Source of the DNA: Bin5 sp009843665
GTDB taxonomy: Bacteria; Chloroflexota; Anaerolineae; Caldilineales; Caldilineaceae
Assembly (NCBI GenBank): GCA_965220285.1
Contig: OZ244818.1
Location: 5,456,001 to 5,520,000, forward strand
Length of the DNA: 64,000 bases
Direction: 5' to 3'
Shown here: positions 41,686 to 51,184 of the stretch, piece after piece
How positions within the stretch are numbered: position 1 is the stretch's first letter
How the letters are laid out: every line of letters starts with the position of its first letter
Position numbers and translations under genes: made by a program
The notes under the pieces: generated by a model
Told to the model about the DNA's origin: nothing
The model's database searches: none
Seen by the model: the letters and a program-made list of their open reading frames with translations, nothing else

Positions 41686-43425
41686 CTAAGTAGCAGTCGA
41701 GGTAGAGCCTGTCATGTAGAGTTCGCCTGACTCAAACCCGCGCGCTGCGTAGTAGGCCTGTGTGCCTGTGGCGGCAATGACGCTGATGCGTTCGAACCCG
41801 GCGTTACGGCTGATGCGCCTGGCCTCATTCAGTAGGCGCGTGCCCACGCCAACGTGTTGCGCGGCGCCCTTCCCTAAGCGGCCAATCGCCAGCGCCGGTC
41901 CGTAAACATGCACTTCACGAATCATGGCGTTGCCGCGAATCTCATCCAAAAATGCCCGACTTCCCGCATCGGGATCCTTTGGCAGACTTAGCCTCAGGAA
42001 TCCTGCAAGTGGGGCCCTCTCCAAGTCGGCCTGCGAGCCGTTTTCTTTGCTATCGTCCACGACATACTGCAGGAAGTACTCGACCGTACAGTCGGTTGCG
42101 TAGGTGGTGACGGTTAATCTGAGCGTTTCCTCACTCACGTGCCGGCGCCGGACTTCACGGCAACGGATACAGCCGCAGCGGTCGCCGCGACGCGCCAACT
42201 CTTTGTGGACTACCTCACGCAGGTTGCTCGTCTTCACACCAGCCTCGATGTGATGCGCAGGAATATCGCGAAACAGGCGGTTGATACGGGTGTATGGGGG
42301 TACGGTCGGCTTGATGTCGGCGAGAAGGTTTACCAGTTCCCGTTCCGTATAGGGCGTGTAGTCTCCGGCCTGCCATTTTTCGTAGAGCTCGGTGCCTGCG
42401 ATCAGGGAGCAAGGGTAGATTTTGAGTTCATCGGGACGGACTGAAGGATCATCGAAGAAGCGGCGGAACGATTCCCGGTCCGATTCCAATGTAGCACCGT
42501 AGAGATTTGGCATCCAGTGCAGATGCAGTTTGAATCCAGCCGTTCTCAGAAGAGCCAATGCTTCCCTTACCTCGGCCCCTGAGTGGCCGCGCTTGTTCAA
42601 TTCCAGGACGTCGTCCTCCAGGCTCTGGACGCCTATTTGCACCTTGGTCACGCCCAGGTGCCGCAGATGTCGAATTTCGTCGGGTGTAATCCAGTCCGGG
42701 CGAGTCTCAACGACAAGACCAACGTTGCGGTGCGCCGCGAATACGTTTCGACTTTGCGCTTCTTCCAACGTGGCAGACGGTAACTGGCCGGGAGCACCGT
42801 AGGAGTTCATGGCGTCATAACAGCGGCGGACGAACCATTCGCGGTAGTCCTGGCTGTATGCGCTCCACGTTCCTCCCAGAATCAGCAGCTCCACTTTGCT
42901 GGCGTCATGGCCGATACTTTCGAACGCATCGATGCGACCCAGCGTCTGTTTGAAGGGGTCAAAGCCGTCGCGCTCGGCCCGCTGCGCGCCCGGTTCGTCG
43001 AAGATGTAGCTCTTGGGCATGCGCCAGTCGTCGGGGCAGAATATGCACTGGCCGGGGCAGCCGGCGGGCGCTGTCAGAACGGTTACGGGCGCGACGCCGC
43101 TGGCGGTACGGACCGGCTTCATGCGGATTCTGTCCAGCAGAAGGGGGTCCGGCTGAAGCTCACCTTCTTCGATCAGGAGGCGGAAACCTGCAACAAGATC
43201 AGACTTGGCATAGAATCCTTTGCCGTCTTTGGGGTAACGGGCTAGAATGGACCGCAAGGACCGGCTTGCGTCCCATTCTGATTCCTGCACGGCCACTACG
43301 TCCCGGAAGATCGCCGAAAGAACGGAACGATGGGCAGCCGGCTCAAAGCTCCGTTTTCGCTGCCATTCCTGGGAAGTCTGAACCACCTCGGCCGGAATCT
43401 CTTCCGGAGCCAGAATTCGTTTCAT
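41686..43425 (-). CDS. Elp3-type tRNA uridine-34 modification enzyme (radical SAM + GNAT)
   Basis: About 579 residues from the ATG at 43425; an in-frame ATG at 43491 would overlap the divergent gene. The radical SAM centre has cysteines 123, 127 and 130 (CPGQCIFC). Elp3-specific text follows: ILGGTWSAYSQDYREWFVRRCYDAMN, VVETRPDWI and KVQIGVQSLEDDVLELNKRGH. Near residue 405 are RCGCIRCREVRRR (extra Cys cluster), and the C-terminal 100 residues form the acetyl-CoA-binding GNAT domain with VGTRLLNEARRISRNAGF. Elp3 adds a carboxymethyl group to wobble uridine. A Trm9-like methyltransferase is divergent and adjacent. Confidence 0.92.
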   Translation of the reverse strand: MKRILAPEEIPAEVVQTSQEWQRKRSFEPAAHRSVLSAIFRDVVAVQESEWDASRSLRSILARYPKDGKGFYAKSDLVAGFRLLIEEGELQPDPLLLDRIRMKPVRTASGVAPVTVLTAPAGCPGQCIFCPDDWRMPKSYIFDEPGAQRAERDGFDPFKQTLGRIDAFESIGHDASKVELLILGGTWSAYSQDYREWFVRRCYDAMNSYGAPGQLPSATLEEAQSRNVFAAHRNVGLVVETRPDWITPDEIRHLRHLGVTKVQIGVQSLEDDVLELNKRGHSGAEVREALALLRTAGFKLHLHWMPNLYGATLESDRESFRRFFDDPSVRPDELKIYPCSLIAGTELYEKWQAGDYTPYTERELVNLLADIKPTVPPYTRINRLFRDIPAHHIEAGVKTSNLREVVHKELARRGDRCGCIRCREVRRRHVSEETLRLTVTTYATDCTVEYFLQYVVDDSKENGSQADLERAPLAGFLRLSLPKDPDAGSRAFLDEIRGNAMIREVHVYGPALAIGRLGKGAAQHVGVGTRLLNEARRISRNAGFERISVIAATGTQAYYAARGFESGELYMTGSTSTAT

Positions 43426-43474
43426 GCTAGCGGATAGACCCTCTGAACTCTTGCGGCAAGCGGGAATGATGTCG

Positions 43475-44299
43475 ATGCCAACAGCATTCATGAGCCCGCA
43501 GACGCAGTGTGCGCTGTTGACATTGAATCGCCGTTTCTATGAGCAGGTGGCCCACCATTTCGACGCAACGCGCCAAGGTTGGACCCCGGGACTCCGGGCT
43601 ATTCTACCGTATTTCAGGGCCGCGGGGAAGGAAAGGCTGACCGTGCTGGATGTCGGCTGCGGCAACGGCCGGTTCGCGCGGCTGCTCGAAGAGGCAGGAA
43701 TTGACGCAACCTACACAGGCGTGGATGGGAGTAGCTCGCTACTCCGGCTCGCCCGGGAAGCAACTGCAAGCCTCAGACAAGTCAATTGTAAGTTCATACA
43801 GGCGGATCTGGCTTATGCTGGCTGGTACAGTGTTTTGGCCGGAGGCGAGCACGTGGAGAACAAGGGAGTCAGCGGGCCTGACCAAGCCATGGAAACGCCG
43901 AGGTATAGTGTAGTCCTGTGCACAGCGACCGTGCAGCACCTTCCGGGATACAGCCTGCGCCTGCGATTTATGGGAGAACTCAAAAAGCTGAGTGCAGGCA
44001 GAGTCATACTTTCCTTCTGGCAGTTTCTCAGCAGCGAGAGATTCCGAAACAAGCTGATCGACCCCGGTGAGGTCGGCATCAGCGAGGCCGACTTAGAGCC
44101 AGGCGACGGTTTCCTGCCTTGGAGACAAGGGGTAGAATCCGTTCGCTACGTACACCAGGTCGATGAGGCGGAACTGAGACAGTTAGCCGCGGACTCAGGA
44201 CAGGCTGTCATGCACACTTTTCGCGCCGACGGAAAGGAGTCAGACCTGAATCTCTATGCCGTTCTGGGCCTCCCGACTTCCTCTACGGGACAACACTAA
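43475..44299 (+). CDS. Trm9/ALKBH8-like SAM methyltransferase
   Basis: About 274 residues. After the N-terminal LNRRFYEQVAHHFDATRQ comes the SAM motif VLDVGCGNGRFARLLEE, then GVDGSSSLLRLAR. The late part, GDGFLPWRQ...RYVHQVDEAELRQLAADSG, follows the pattern of Trm9/ALKBH8 methyltransferases (VPW...RYYHxFxExEL), which methylate cm5U at tRNA position 34. A 25-30 residue insertion (AGGEHVENKGVSGPDQAMETP) splits the Rossmann fold before VVLCTATVQHLP. Several ATGs compete (43424, 43466, 43475, 43490); 43475 is chosen for the GGGA 9 nt upstream. It is divergent from elp3. Confidence 0.75.
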   Translation: MPTAFMSPQTQCALLTLNRRFYEQVAHHFDATRQGWTPGLRAILPYFRAAGKERLTVLDVGCGNGRFARLLEEAGIDATYTGVDGSSSLLRLAREATASLRQVNCKFIQADLAYAGWYSVLAGGEHVENKGVSGPDQAMETPRYSVVLCTATVQHLPGYSLRLRFMGELKKLSAGRVILSFWQFLSSERFRNKLIDPGEVGISEADLEPGDGFLPWRQGVESVRYVHQVDEAELRQLAADSGQAVMHTFRADGKESDLNLYAVLGLPTSSTGQH

Positions 44300-44361
44300 G
44301 TCGGACCTGTCTTCGCCGATACAGTTTCCCTGGACATTTACAATACCTGACAGCGGGCGTA

Positions 44362-45558
44362 ATGCAACCAGACAAACGAACCCAAACGATATTGGACGGC
44401 TTTGGCACTCATTTCGACGGCCACGCGACCCACCTGGCTATCGCCCCTGGCAGGGTAAATCTGATCGGGGAGCATACTGACTATAATGACGGTTTTGTGC
44501 TGCCTGTGGCTCTTGACCGGGATGTAAGGGTTCTTTTTCGGTCTCGCGATGACCGCCGTGTAAGACTCTATGCACTGGAGTTTGACACGTGGGCGGACTT
44601 CGAGATTGGGGATACGAAACCGAACAAGAGCCAGCTATGGCCCAATTATGTTCAGGGCGTTGGCCTGGAACTGGCTGAACTCGGCGTTCAGTTGCAGGGG
44701 TTTGAGGGGGTAGTCAGCGGAAATGTACCGAGGGGAAGCGGGTTGAGCAGTTCTGCTGCGTTGGAAATCGCGGCGGCCAAGGCGTTTCTGACATCGGCAA
44801 ACCAGATCCACGCGTTGACCGGACCGCAGCTGGCCAGGGCCGCTCAGAAGGCCGAGAACGAATTTGTCGGGGTCAACTGCGGCATCATGGACCAGTTCAT
44901 CAGCACGCTGGGAGAAGAGGGACACGCACTGTTGATTGACTGCCGCAGCCTGGAATATCGGCGGGTGCCGTTTCCCGAGGGTGTGTCCCTGGTGATTGGC
45001 AATACCAAGGCCAGCCGTTCGCTGGCGGGAAGCGCGTATAATGAGCGCCGCGCACAGTGTGAAGACGGAGTGCGCAGGATGAAGGCGGAATTGCCTGAAA
45101 TCACCGCTCTGCGCGACGTCAGCCTCGAGGAGCTGGAGGCTCAGCGCTCGCGGCTCACGCCTACCGTTTACCGGCGCTGCCGTCACGTCGTAAGTGAAAA
45201 CGACCGTGTGCACAGAATGGTGGACGCCCTTGAAAGAGGAGACTTTCGCCTGGTTGGGCAGTTGATGGACGCGAGCCACGAAAGCCTGAGGGACGATTAC
45301 GAAGTCAGCAGTGAAGCTCTTGACAGGATGGTGGAGGCGATGCGGGGTCATCATGGATGTTTGGGAGCCCGGCTGACGGGTGCGGGATTCGGGGGCTGCG
45401 CCGTGGCTCTTGTCCAGGCCGGAACGGAGAAGGAAGTTCGAGAAACGGTTCAAGAGGCATATGCCAAGACGATGAACTTGTGGCCAGAGGTATACATCAG
45501 CCCTCCGAGTTCCGGAGCACGTGTCTTGCCGCTGATTTCTGGAGAGAGCAATGAATGA
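44362..45558 (+). CDS. galK: galactokinase
   Basis: Phosphorylates galactose to galactose-1-phosphate. The 398-residue GHMP kinase has the galactokinase signature GRVNLIGEHTDYNDG (about 30-44), the ATP loop VPRGSGLSSSAALE (about 125-138), the catalytic Asp in CGIMDQFIS and the C-terminal LTGAGFGGCAVAL. The first of three closely packed rightward genes; the next starts 8 nt before its stop. No galT or galE is adjacent. Confidence 0.94.
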   Translation: MQPDKRTQTILDGFGTHFDGHATHLAIAPGRVNLIGEHTDYNDGFVLPVALDRDVRVLFRSRDDRRVRLYALEFDTWADFEIGDTKPNKSQLWPNYVQGVGLELAELGVQLQGFEGVVSGNVPRGSGLSSSAALEIAAAKAFLTSANQIHALTGPQLARAAQKAENEFVGVNCGIMDQFISTLGEEGHALLIDCRSLEYRRVPFPEGVSLVIGNTKASRSLAGSAYNERRAQCEDGVRRMKAELPEITALRDVSLEELEAQRSRLTPTVYRRCRHVVSENDRVHRMVDALERGDFRLVGQLMDASHESLRDDYEVSSEALDRMVEAMRGHHGCLGARLTGAGFGGCAVALVQAGTEKEVRETVQEAYAKTMNLWPEVYISPPSSGARVLPLISGESNE

Positions 45559-46072
45559 CCCCTGCAGAGGCGAGCGCAGCCGCCCAAACCTTGGCGCCTC
45601 CGGTCCCCTGGAATACAGTAGTGACATGCTTTCGTGGGACTTCGTCGATTGTCGCATGCGCGATGCCATGAACTATTGGATAGCCAGCGCGGGAATTGAT
45701 GGAAGGCCCCATTCCGTGCCCGTTTGGGGCGCCTGGCTGAAGGATGTTTTCTACTTTGTGGGGACGGGCAGGAAAGTTCGAAATCTGCGCGCCAATCCAC
45801 AGGCAGTCGTTCATTTGGAGAGCGGCGACGACGTGGTTCTCATAGAAGGCAGATTCGAGGAGATTGGCCGGGAGAACCGAAATCTGCTCCAACTCGTGGA
45901 CGATGAATTCATCCGCAAATACGAAACTTACCGGCCCAGCGACCACTTGAATGACCGGAGCAGATCCAGTTTTCCACCGGAAGGCCTCTTTGCCATCTTT
46001 CCGCAGCTGGTAATCGCCTGGAGCGGAATGGCAAGTGACGCTACGCGCTGGCGGTTTCCCTCAATTCCGTGA
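45551..46072 (+). CDS. pyridoxamine 5'-phosphate oxidase-family protein
   Basis: A 173-residue split-barrel flavin-binding-type protein. The motifs YWIASAGIDGRPHSVPVWGAW and FYFVGTGRKVRNLRANPQAVVHLESGDDVVLIEG match the PNPOx-like/F420-FMN oxidoreductase superfamily. The C-terminal part carries TRWRF. It overlaps galK by 8 nt and may reduce or bind flavin or F420; substrate unknown. Confidence 0.8.
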   Translation: MNDPCRGERSRPNLGASGPLEYSSDMLSWDFVDCRMRDAMNYWIASAGIDGRPHSVPVWGAWLKDVFYFVGTGRKVRNLRANPQAVVHLESGDDVVLIEGRFEEIGRENRNLLQLVDDEFIRKYETYRPSDHLNDRSRSSFPPEGLFAIFPQLVIAWSGMASDATRWRFPSIP

Positions 46073-46158
46073 CAGCCAGTTCTCCACGATCCACACAACC
46101 TCTTTCGACCAATCACATTTGTGGGTCATACGCCGCACTCTGCAAAAGGAAGGCAGAA

Positions 46159-47364
46159 ATGCCAACTCTTACCGACTATACGCAGTTCGATGGTCTCCAC
46201 TGGGAGACAGGCACGGTACGAAACTATCTCGACTATTGCGGGGCGACGGCGCCGCACACAGGGAAGCCTTATTCCGAGGCACTGCTGATGGGGATCAGCG
46301 GCGGCGCGGTGATGGGGTATTTCGTCTTTGCTTATCAGGGCATCGATCCACACGCACGCATTCTGACCCGCAATACGTTCGACCCGATGGAGACGATGCT
46401 GAACCGGCTGGGCGCAGAGCCGAACGTACGGCAGACGGCAAGCGCTGAGAGGGCGGTGGGTAACCTGGTCGAAACTCTGGAAAGCGGCACGCCTGCCATT
46501 ACGTGGGCTGATGCTCTGAGCCTCCCATACGAACCACATACGTACGAGTTTGAGTTTCCTCATATGCAGCCGGTCGTAGTATACGGGTATAACGAGGAGG
46601 CCGACCTTGTCTCGATCGCCGATCGTTCACGCGTGCCATTGTTTGCCACGACAGGTCAACTGGCCATGGCGCGATCCAAGGTCAAGAAAATGCGACACCG
46701 GGTCATGACCCTAGCGTTGCCGGATCCTGACAGGATTCCAGAGGCCGTTCGGGCGGGCATGCGAGACAGTATTCAGATCTTTACGGAGAAGCCACCTAAG
46801 GGGGCTCGCCACAATTTCGGGTTTGCTGCCTATCAGAGGTGGGCCGATGCGCTGCGAAAACCGAAGATGAGGGGCAGCTGGGAAAAGGAGTTTCCGCCCG
46901 GGCGTAAGATGTACGCCGGCCTGGAGTCGGTCTTCAGCGACACGCACACTTATGGTAAGGAAGGATTTGCTGAGAGGGACGTTTTCGCCGATTTTCTTGA
47001 TGAAGCCGCGCAGATTCTGGATCGCTCAGTCCTGCGAGAAGCCGGGAAGCGGTTTCGAGAAAGCGCTCTGGCGTGGCGCGACCTAGGGAAAACGCTGCTG
47101 CCGGACAGTGTTCCAGTGTGGGCCGAGGCGCGAGAACTCATGCTGGAAAACCAGCGGCTCTTCCTCGAGCAGGGAGGAGAAGCTGTTGAAGCGGGGCAGG
47201 TCAACGCCGACCGTCTGATTGCAATTCGCCGCCAGATGGAGACGGAGTTTCCGCTCTCGGACGAAGAGGTGGTCGCATTAAGAGAGGAGATTGCTGAGCA
47301 GGTCTTAAAAATCAGCGCACTGGAAGAGCCGGCTGTCGCGGCGATGAAGGAGGCGATGGCGTGA
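46159..47364 (+). CDS. BtrH N-terminal-domain/DUF4872-type protein
   Basis: About 401 residues from the ATG at 46159, with GGAAGG 6-7 nt upstream. The N-terminal half (about 1-165) resembles the BtrH domain, a papain/transglutaminase-like acyltransferase fold: HWETGTVRNYLDYCGA with a possible catalytic Cys, LLMGISGGAVMGYFVFAY, and PHMQPVVVYGYNEE. The C-terminal half is helical (DUF4872-like, with KEFPPGRKMYAGLESVF). BtrH moves acyl groups in butirosin synthesis, but such proteins are widespread outside that pathway. It follows the PNPOx-like gene by 86 nt and ends 25 nt from the convergent MFS gene. Confidence 0.7.
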   Translation: MPTLTDYTQFDGLHWETGTVRNYLDYCGATAPHTGKPYSEALLMGISGGAVMGYFVFAYQGIDPHARILTRNTFDPMETMLNRLGAEPNVRQTASAERAVGNLVETLESGTPAITWADALSLPYEPHTYEFEFPHMQPVVVYGYNEEADLVSIADRSRVPLFATTGQLAMARSKVKKMRHRVMTLALPDPDRIPEAVRAGMRDSIQIFTEKPPKGARHNFGFAAYQRWADALRKPKMRGSWEKEFPPGRKMYAGLESVFSDTHTYGKEGFAERDVFADFLDEAAQILDRSVLREAGKRFRESALAWRDLGKTLLPDSVPVWAEARELMLENQRLFLEQGGEAVEAGQVNADRLIAIRRQMETEFPLSDEEVVALREEIAEQVLKISALEEPAVAAMKEAMA

Positions 47365-47389
47365 AAGTTGTGGGAAAGTAACTCCTCTG

Positions 47390-48673
47390 TCAGGCATCTC
47401 CAGCTCTTTCCTCACTGCTATCGACCTGACGCAGTTCCGGTAGCGTTGCGGCCACCGCGGCGACCAGAAGTGCGGCCAGGGCAGCTTCTGCACCGACAGC
47501 CAAGGGCGCGCCGAATGCGTCTGCAAGGATCCCTGTTTGGAGTTTCCCGAAGGGACCTGCTCCTATAGCCACTGCAATGGCTCCCATCGCCTGTCCCCGT
47601 CTTTCATCCGCAGCGGCGAGCAACACGATCGAGCTCTGCATGATGCCAAAGCATGCGTGACCTATCCCTACCAACAGCAACAAGGCCCACGAGACGGCGA
47701 ATACGGAACTGGTTGTGAAAGTTAGCAACGCCATGCATTGAAGCAGAGTGCCGGCTATAAAGATCCATCCCGGGCTAGTGAAGCGCCTCGCCCAGTTGAC
47801 CAGGAAGAGGCCGACAACGTTTCCGATTCCTACCGATGCTCCGAGATAGCCGAGTCCCACCGGGCCCTGGTGCAGAACATCTCTTGCAAAGACGGGAAGG
47901 AAGTTCATATAGGGAAAGGCCAGCATATTCATGATCATCGTGATCAGGGTCACGGCCAAAATGGACTGGTTCTGCCGGACGTAGAGGACGCTGTCCCGAA
48001 TCTGTGCAAGGGGTGAAGCGCTGGTGGGGGAGGACGTGCGTGGAATAGGCTGCCTGGACAGGGCGCGCAGGAGCAGAAGCGATATCGCAGACAGTCCGCT
48101 CAGTGTCAGGAAACAGCCCAAGACATCATATGCGTCGAGCACAAGGCCGGCAAGAAGGGGCCCCAGGGCGCGTGCGATGCTCATGCCCAGATTCTCCAGC
48201 ATCAGGGCGTCAACGACACGCGGGCGGCCCACCAGGTCGGGTATGAGAGCTCTGCGAGTCGGCCAGTCCATGGCCCAGGCGCAACCGAGAGTAAGTGCGA
48301 TGACAACGAGATGCCATATGGCGAGCAGTCCGGCCGCCAACAAGACGGCAACGGTGGCATACATGCAAAAGGTGATTGTCTGCGAGGCGATGACCAGTGG
48401 ACGGCGGCCGAAGCGGTCGGCAAGAAGGCCGCCAAAGCCGCCGACCAGTAGAGAGGGAATGGAGCGGCAGAAGCCAACAAGGCCGACCAACCCAGCCGAG
48501 TCGGTGATTTCAAGCACCAGCCAGCCCAACACGATCATCTCCATGTAGTGGGCCAGCCACCAGAGCGTGCTCGAACCCAGGAGAAGACGGTAGTCGGTAT
48601 TGGCCAGCGTAGTCCGGATCCCGGACTCGGGCTGGAAGATGCGACGGAAACGCCCGGAGAGGTCAGTCCTCAT
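47390..48673 (-). CDS. MFS transporter, EntS/MFS-3 type
   Basis: A 427-residue exporter with 12 membrane helices. The MFS loop between TM2 and TM3 is GGLLADRFGRRPLVI; a second PTRRALIPDLVGR segment and NLGMSIARALGPLLAGLVLD fit the EntS-like subfamily. The start overlaps the stop of the upstream S9 peptidase by 11 nt, so they are translationally coupled. Substrate unknown; the pairing with a peptidase hints at a peptide or drug. Confidence 0.9.
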   Translation of the reverse strand: MRTDLSGRFRRIFQPESGIRTTLANTDYRLLLGSSTLWWLAHYMEMIVLGWLVLEITDSAGLVGLVGFCRSIPSLLVGGFGGLLADRFGRRPLVIASQTITFCMYATVAVLLAAGLLAIWHLVVIALTLGCAWAMDWPTRRALIPDLVGRPRVVDALMLENLGMSIARALGPLLAGLVLDAYDVLGCFLTLSGLSAISLLLLRALSRQPIPRTSSPTSASPLAQIRDSVLYVRQNQSILAVTLITMIMNMLAFPYMNFLPVFARDVLHQGPVGLGYLGASVGIGNVVGLFLVNWARRFTSPGWIFIAGTLLQCMALLTFTTSSVFAVSWALLLLVGIGHACFGIMQSSIVLLAAADERRGQAMGAIAVAIGAGPFGKLQTGILADAFGAPLAVGAEAALAALLVAAVAATLPELRQVDSSEERAGDA

Positions 48674-50549
48674 CTGGTCCTTGCAGCCCCAGAACCCGGT
48701 AGGCGAATTTCAGATGGGTTTCCTGCAGGTGTTCGGCCGCGGCGGCGCTTGTGAAGCCGTGACCGCCGTCGAGCCAGACCAGCGTAAAGTCCTTCTTCAG
48801 GGCATCCATTTTGCGGGCAAAGTGCTCCATTTGGCGCGGCGTGGCGCGGCTGTCGCGACGACCCTGAAAGATCAGCAACGGCGCCTGGATGGCAGCGGCA
48901 TGCGTGAGGGGAGAACGGTCCCGGTACAGGTCAGGCTTTTGCGAAGGCGAACCGTCGAATATCATGTGCGCCCAGCCCTGCATAGCGGCTGAAGAGTCCT
49001 CGTAGTTCATCGTCCAATCCACGATTGCCACGGGTGCAACGCCGCCCGCCCACAGTTCCGGTTCCTGGGAGAGCGCCCACACGGTGAGGAAGCCGCCGTA
49101 GGAGCCTCCTTCGAGCAGGATGCGGTCTGGATCGGCGATACCTTCTTCGATCAGCCAGAGACGTGCGGCCAGCATGTCCTCCAATTCCCAGCGGCCGACA
49201 TCGCCGTTTATCTTTTCCTGGAATTCGCGACCGAATCCGGTCGAGCCGCGATAGTTGACGGACAGATAGGCAAATCCGTGGTCGAGCCAGGCCTGGCTGG
49301 TGGCATCGAAGGCGTTGGAGACGGCGCCGCTCGGACCGCCGTGGACGTGCAGTACCGTAGGATAGGGTCCTTGGGGCGTTTCATCCGAGGACGGGAGGCC
49401 CAGCCAGGCCTGAACCGGGACGCCGTCTGAACTGGGAAAGCTGACCGAGCGCCAGGGGCGGCCAGGCGGGCAGTCGCCAACCGGAAGAACGGTCTCGGGC
49501 GGACCAGACGCGGTCAGCGAGAGCAGTTGAGATGGGTGGGCGGCATCGCTCCACTGCGCCCAAACTGTGCCGTCCGGGGCGAAAAAGCTGGCCGCGGTTC
49601 CTGTGTGATAGGGCCCAGAGCGGCCTCGAAACGTCCCGGGCAAGTGTTGCAGGGGAGTCAGCTCGTTGTCGAACAGATCGTAGGTGAAGAGCCCTTCGTG
49701 TTCCTCAGTTTTGGTTTGAACAAGCAGCTCGCTGCCATCGGGAGACCAGTCCAAGGGCAGGATCGGGCCTTCGGCAGAAGGCATCGACAGGTCGCGCCTG
49801 CCGCCGGAAAGCGGGTCCCAAAGCAGAGGCAATAGCACGCCGCCGCCTGCGGTTGTCGTGGCGAGAAGCCGGCTATCACCGAGAAGAGGCGAGAACTGGA
49901 CGGGTTCGACACTATGGTCGAAGCCGTCCCAAAGTTCAGCCACCTGATCTCCTGCTTTCGTGTCGAACACCAGGACAGTGTAGCGGCGGCTATGGGGGGC
50001 ACGGCGCGTCGACTTGACTGCAAGCAGGTCGCCGTTGCCGGACAGATGGCAGGCCCACGTCTCTTTCTGGGCCGCAAGAATCAGTTGCGGCGCTGAGCGG
50101 GATCCGTCCGGTCCCAGCGAGATGCAGTAGAACCAGTAGCGATTGTCGTAGACGGCGTCGAAGGCGAGGCAGGAGCCGTCGCGGCTTATATCGAAGCCGC
50201 GCAGTGTATATGGGGGCAGTTCAGGTGTCAGGTCTTCAGGCGGTCCACCTGCGAAAGGTACGCGGACAATATGGCCCAGTTCGCTGCCTTTTTCGTCTTG
50301 CAGGTAGTAAAGATAGTCGCCGCTGGGACCCAGCCAGCCATAGGAAGGGGTCTCGCTTCGGGGCAGTAGTGCACGCAGGTGGCCAGAGGTAGTGTCCCAG
50401 GCGAAAATTCGTTTTGTTGGACGCTGAAAGCTGGCATGGACGATTCCACGCGATGGGTTTTGCGGGGCAACATAAGCGTATCCCAGGCTGTTGCCGCGGA
50501 AACGCCGGCGCCAAGGGGCGTTATCCTCCAGCTGAAGCGGGGAAGTCAT
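48663..50549 (-). CDS. S9-family serine peptidase (acylaminoacyl/prolyl oligopeptidase type)
   Basis: A 628-residue cytoplasmic-looking peptidase. The N-terminal part (about 1-350) is a beta-propeller with repeats such as GSLAFDAVYDNRY and LDWSPDGSELLVQTK. The C-terminal alpha/beta hydrolase has nucleophile LEGGSYGGF (Ser about 484), Asp in FQGRRDSRATP (about 568) and His in DGGHGFTS (about 597). AGAGG lies 6 nt before the ATG. There is no signal peptide. The MFS gene follows with an 11-nt overlap. Confidence 0.93.
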   Translation of the reverse strand: MTSPLQLEDNAPWRRRFRGNSLGYAYVAPQNPSRGIVHASFQRPTKRIFAWDTTSGHLRALLPRSETPSYGWLGPSGDYLYYLQDEKGSELGHIVRVPFAGGPPEDLTPELPPYTLRGFDISRDGSCLAFDAVYDNRYWFYCISLGPDGSRSAPQLILAAQKETWACHLSGNGDLLAVKSTRRAPHSRRYTVLVFDTKAGDQVAELWDGFDHSVEPVQFSPLLGDSRLLATTTAGGGVLLPLLWDPLSGGRRDLSMPSAEGPILPLDWSPDGSELLVQTKTEEHEGLFTYDLFDNELTPLQHLPGTFRGRSGPYHTGTAASFFAPDGTVWAQWSDAAHPSQLLSLTASGPPETVLPVGDCPPGRPWRSVSFPSSDGVPVQAWLGLPSSDETPQGPYPTVLHVHGGPSGAVSNAFDATSQAWLDHGFAYLSVNYRGSTGFGREFQEKINGDVGRWELEDMLAARLWLIEEGIADPDRILLEGGSYGGFLTVWALSQEPELWAGGVAPVAIVDWTMNYEDSSAAMQGWAHMIFDGSPSQKPDLYRDRSPLTHAAAIQAPLLIFQGRRDSRATPRQMEHFARKMDALKKDFTLVWLDGGHGFTSAAAAEHLQETHLKFAYRVLGLQGPDED

Positions 50550-50938
50550 GGGCTACCTCTTTGCAGGGCGAAAGGTCGTCCTGTCGCGTATATCCAATCA
50601 GCGACAGGCGCCTTCTTGGGTTGTCCGGCTCCAGATGTCTGCAGTGTGTCTTTTCGGAGAATCGCGGATGGCGGGCTGTGTGAAGAATTGTACATGGGCT
50701 TGGAAGCCCGTGCAACGAAAACTGAAGGCGAGGTGCGTCCCAGATATGGGGCGGAGCCGGTTTGGCATGGGAGTCATACCATTAGCGGCCGAAATCTTTT
50801 ACTGGCTTTGAGGAAGGGAAAGGGCAGGCACAAGGCCATCATCCAGGGGAGCAAGAGGGGGGATGGGGTGAAGCACGGTCGACGCGGGTGGACAACGTCA
50901 CATATGCCTCGATCTCACTGCGGCGCGAGCATGGCCGG

Positions 50939-50996
50939 GGGCGTTGCGGGGGCGGAGCCCCCGCACAAGGGAGGGCCGAATAGGCCCGACCGCCCA
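50939..50996 (+). repeat. repeat A, copy 3
   Basis: Identical over 58 bp to copies 1 and 2 and in the same orientation. With copy 1 it also shares the preceding GGCCG and a repeat C block about 120-140 nt downstream. With copy 2 it shares the following GCGAGGAGAGAG. Confidence 0.9.
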
Positions 50997-51118
50997 GATG
51001 CGAGGAGAGAGGGGAGAGGAGTGAGGAGTGAGGAGAGAGACACTGTTTCTTTTGCCTAAGAGTTGAACGCGGAGCGGCTTTGGTTGGTCTGCCGACATCA
51101 GTGAACTTGAGTTCGTCT

Positions 51119-51136
51119 CCATTTTGGGATGCACGC
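51119..51136 (+). repeat. repeat C, copy 2
   Basis: An 18-bp block identical to 15788-15805, here 123 nt after repeat A copy 3 and about 50 nt before the glycosyltransferase start. Confidence 0.7.
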
Positions 51137-51184
51137 TGATGGCGGGGCTTCAGGTAGTTGATACCTGGCGAAGCAGATGCCATA

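Larger units (their letters stand above)
50550..51184. other. 635-nt divergent spacer with repeats A and C
   Basis: Between the S9 peptidase and the GT-C glycosyltransferase. It contains repeat A copy 3, a purine-rich tail of short GGAGTGA-like units (51001-51045) and repeat C copy 2. Frames across it are repeat translations; no gene is supported. Confidence 0.7.
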
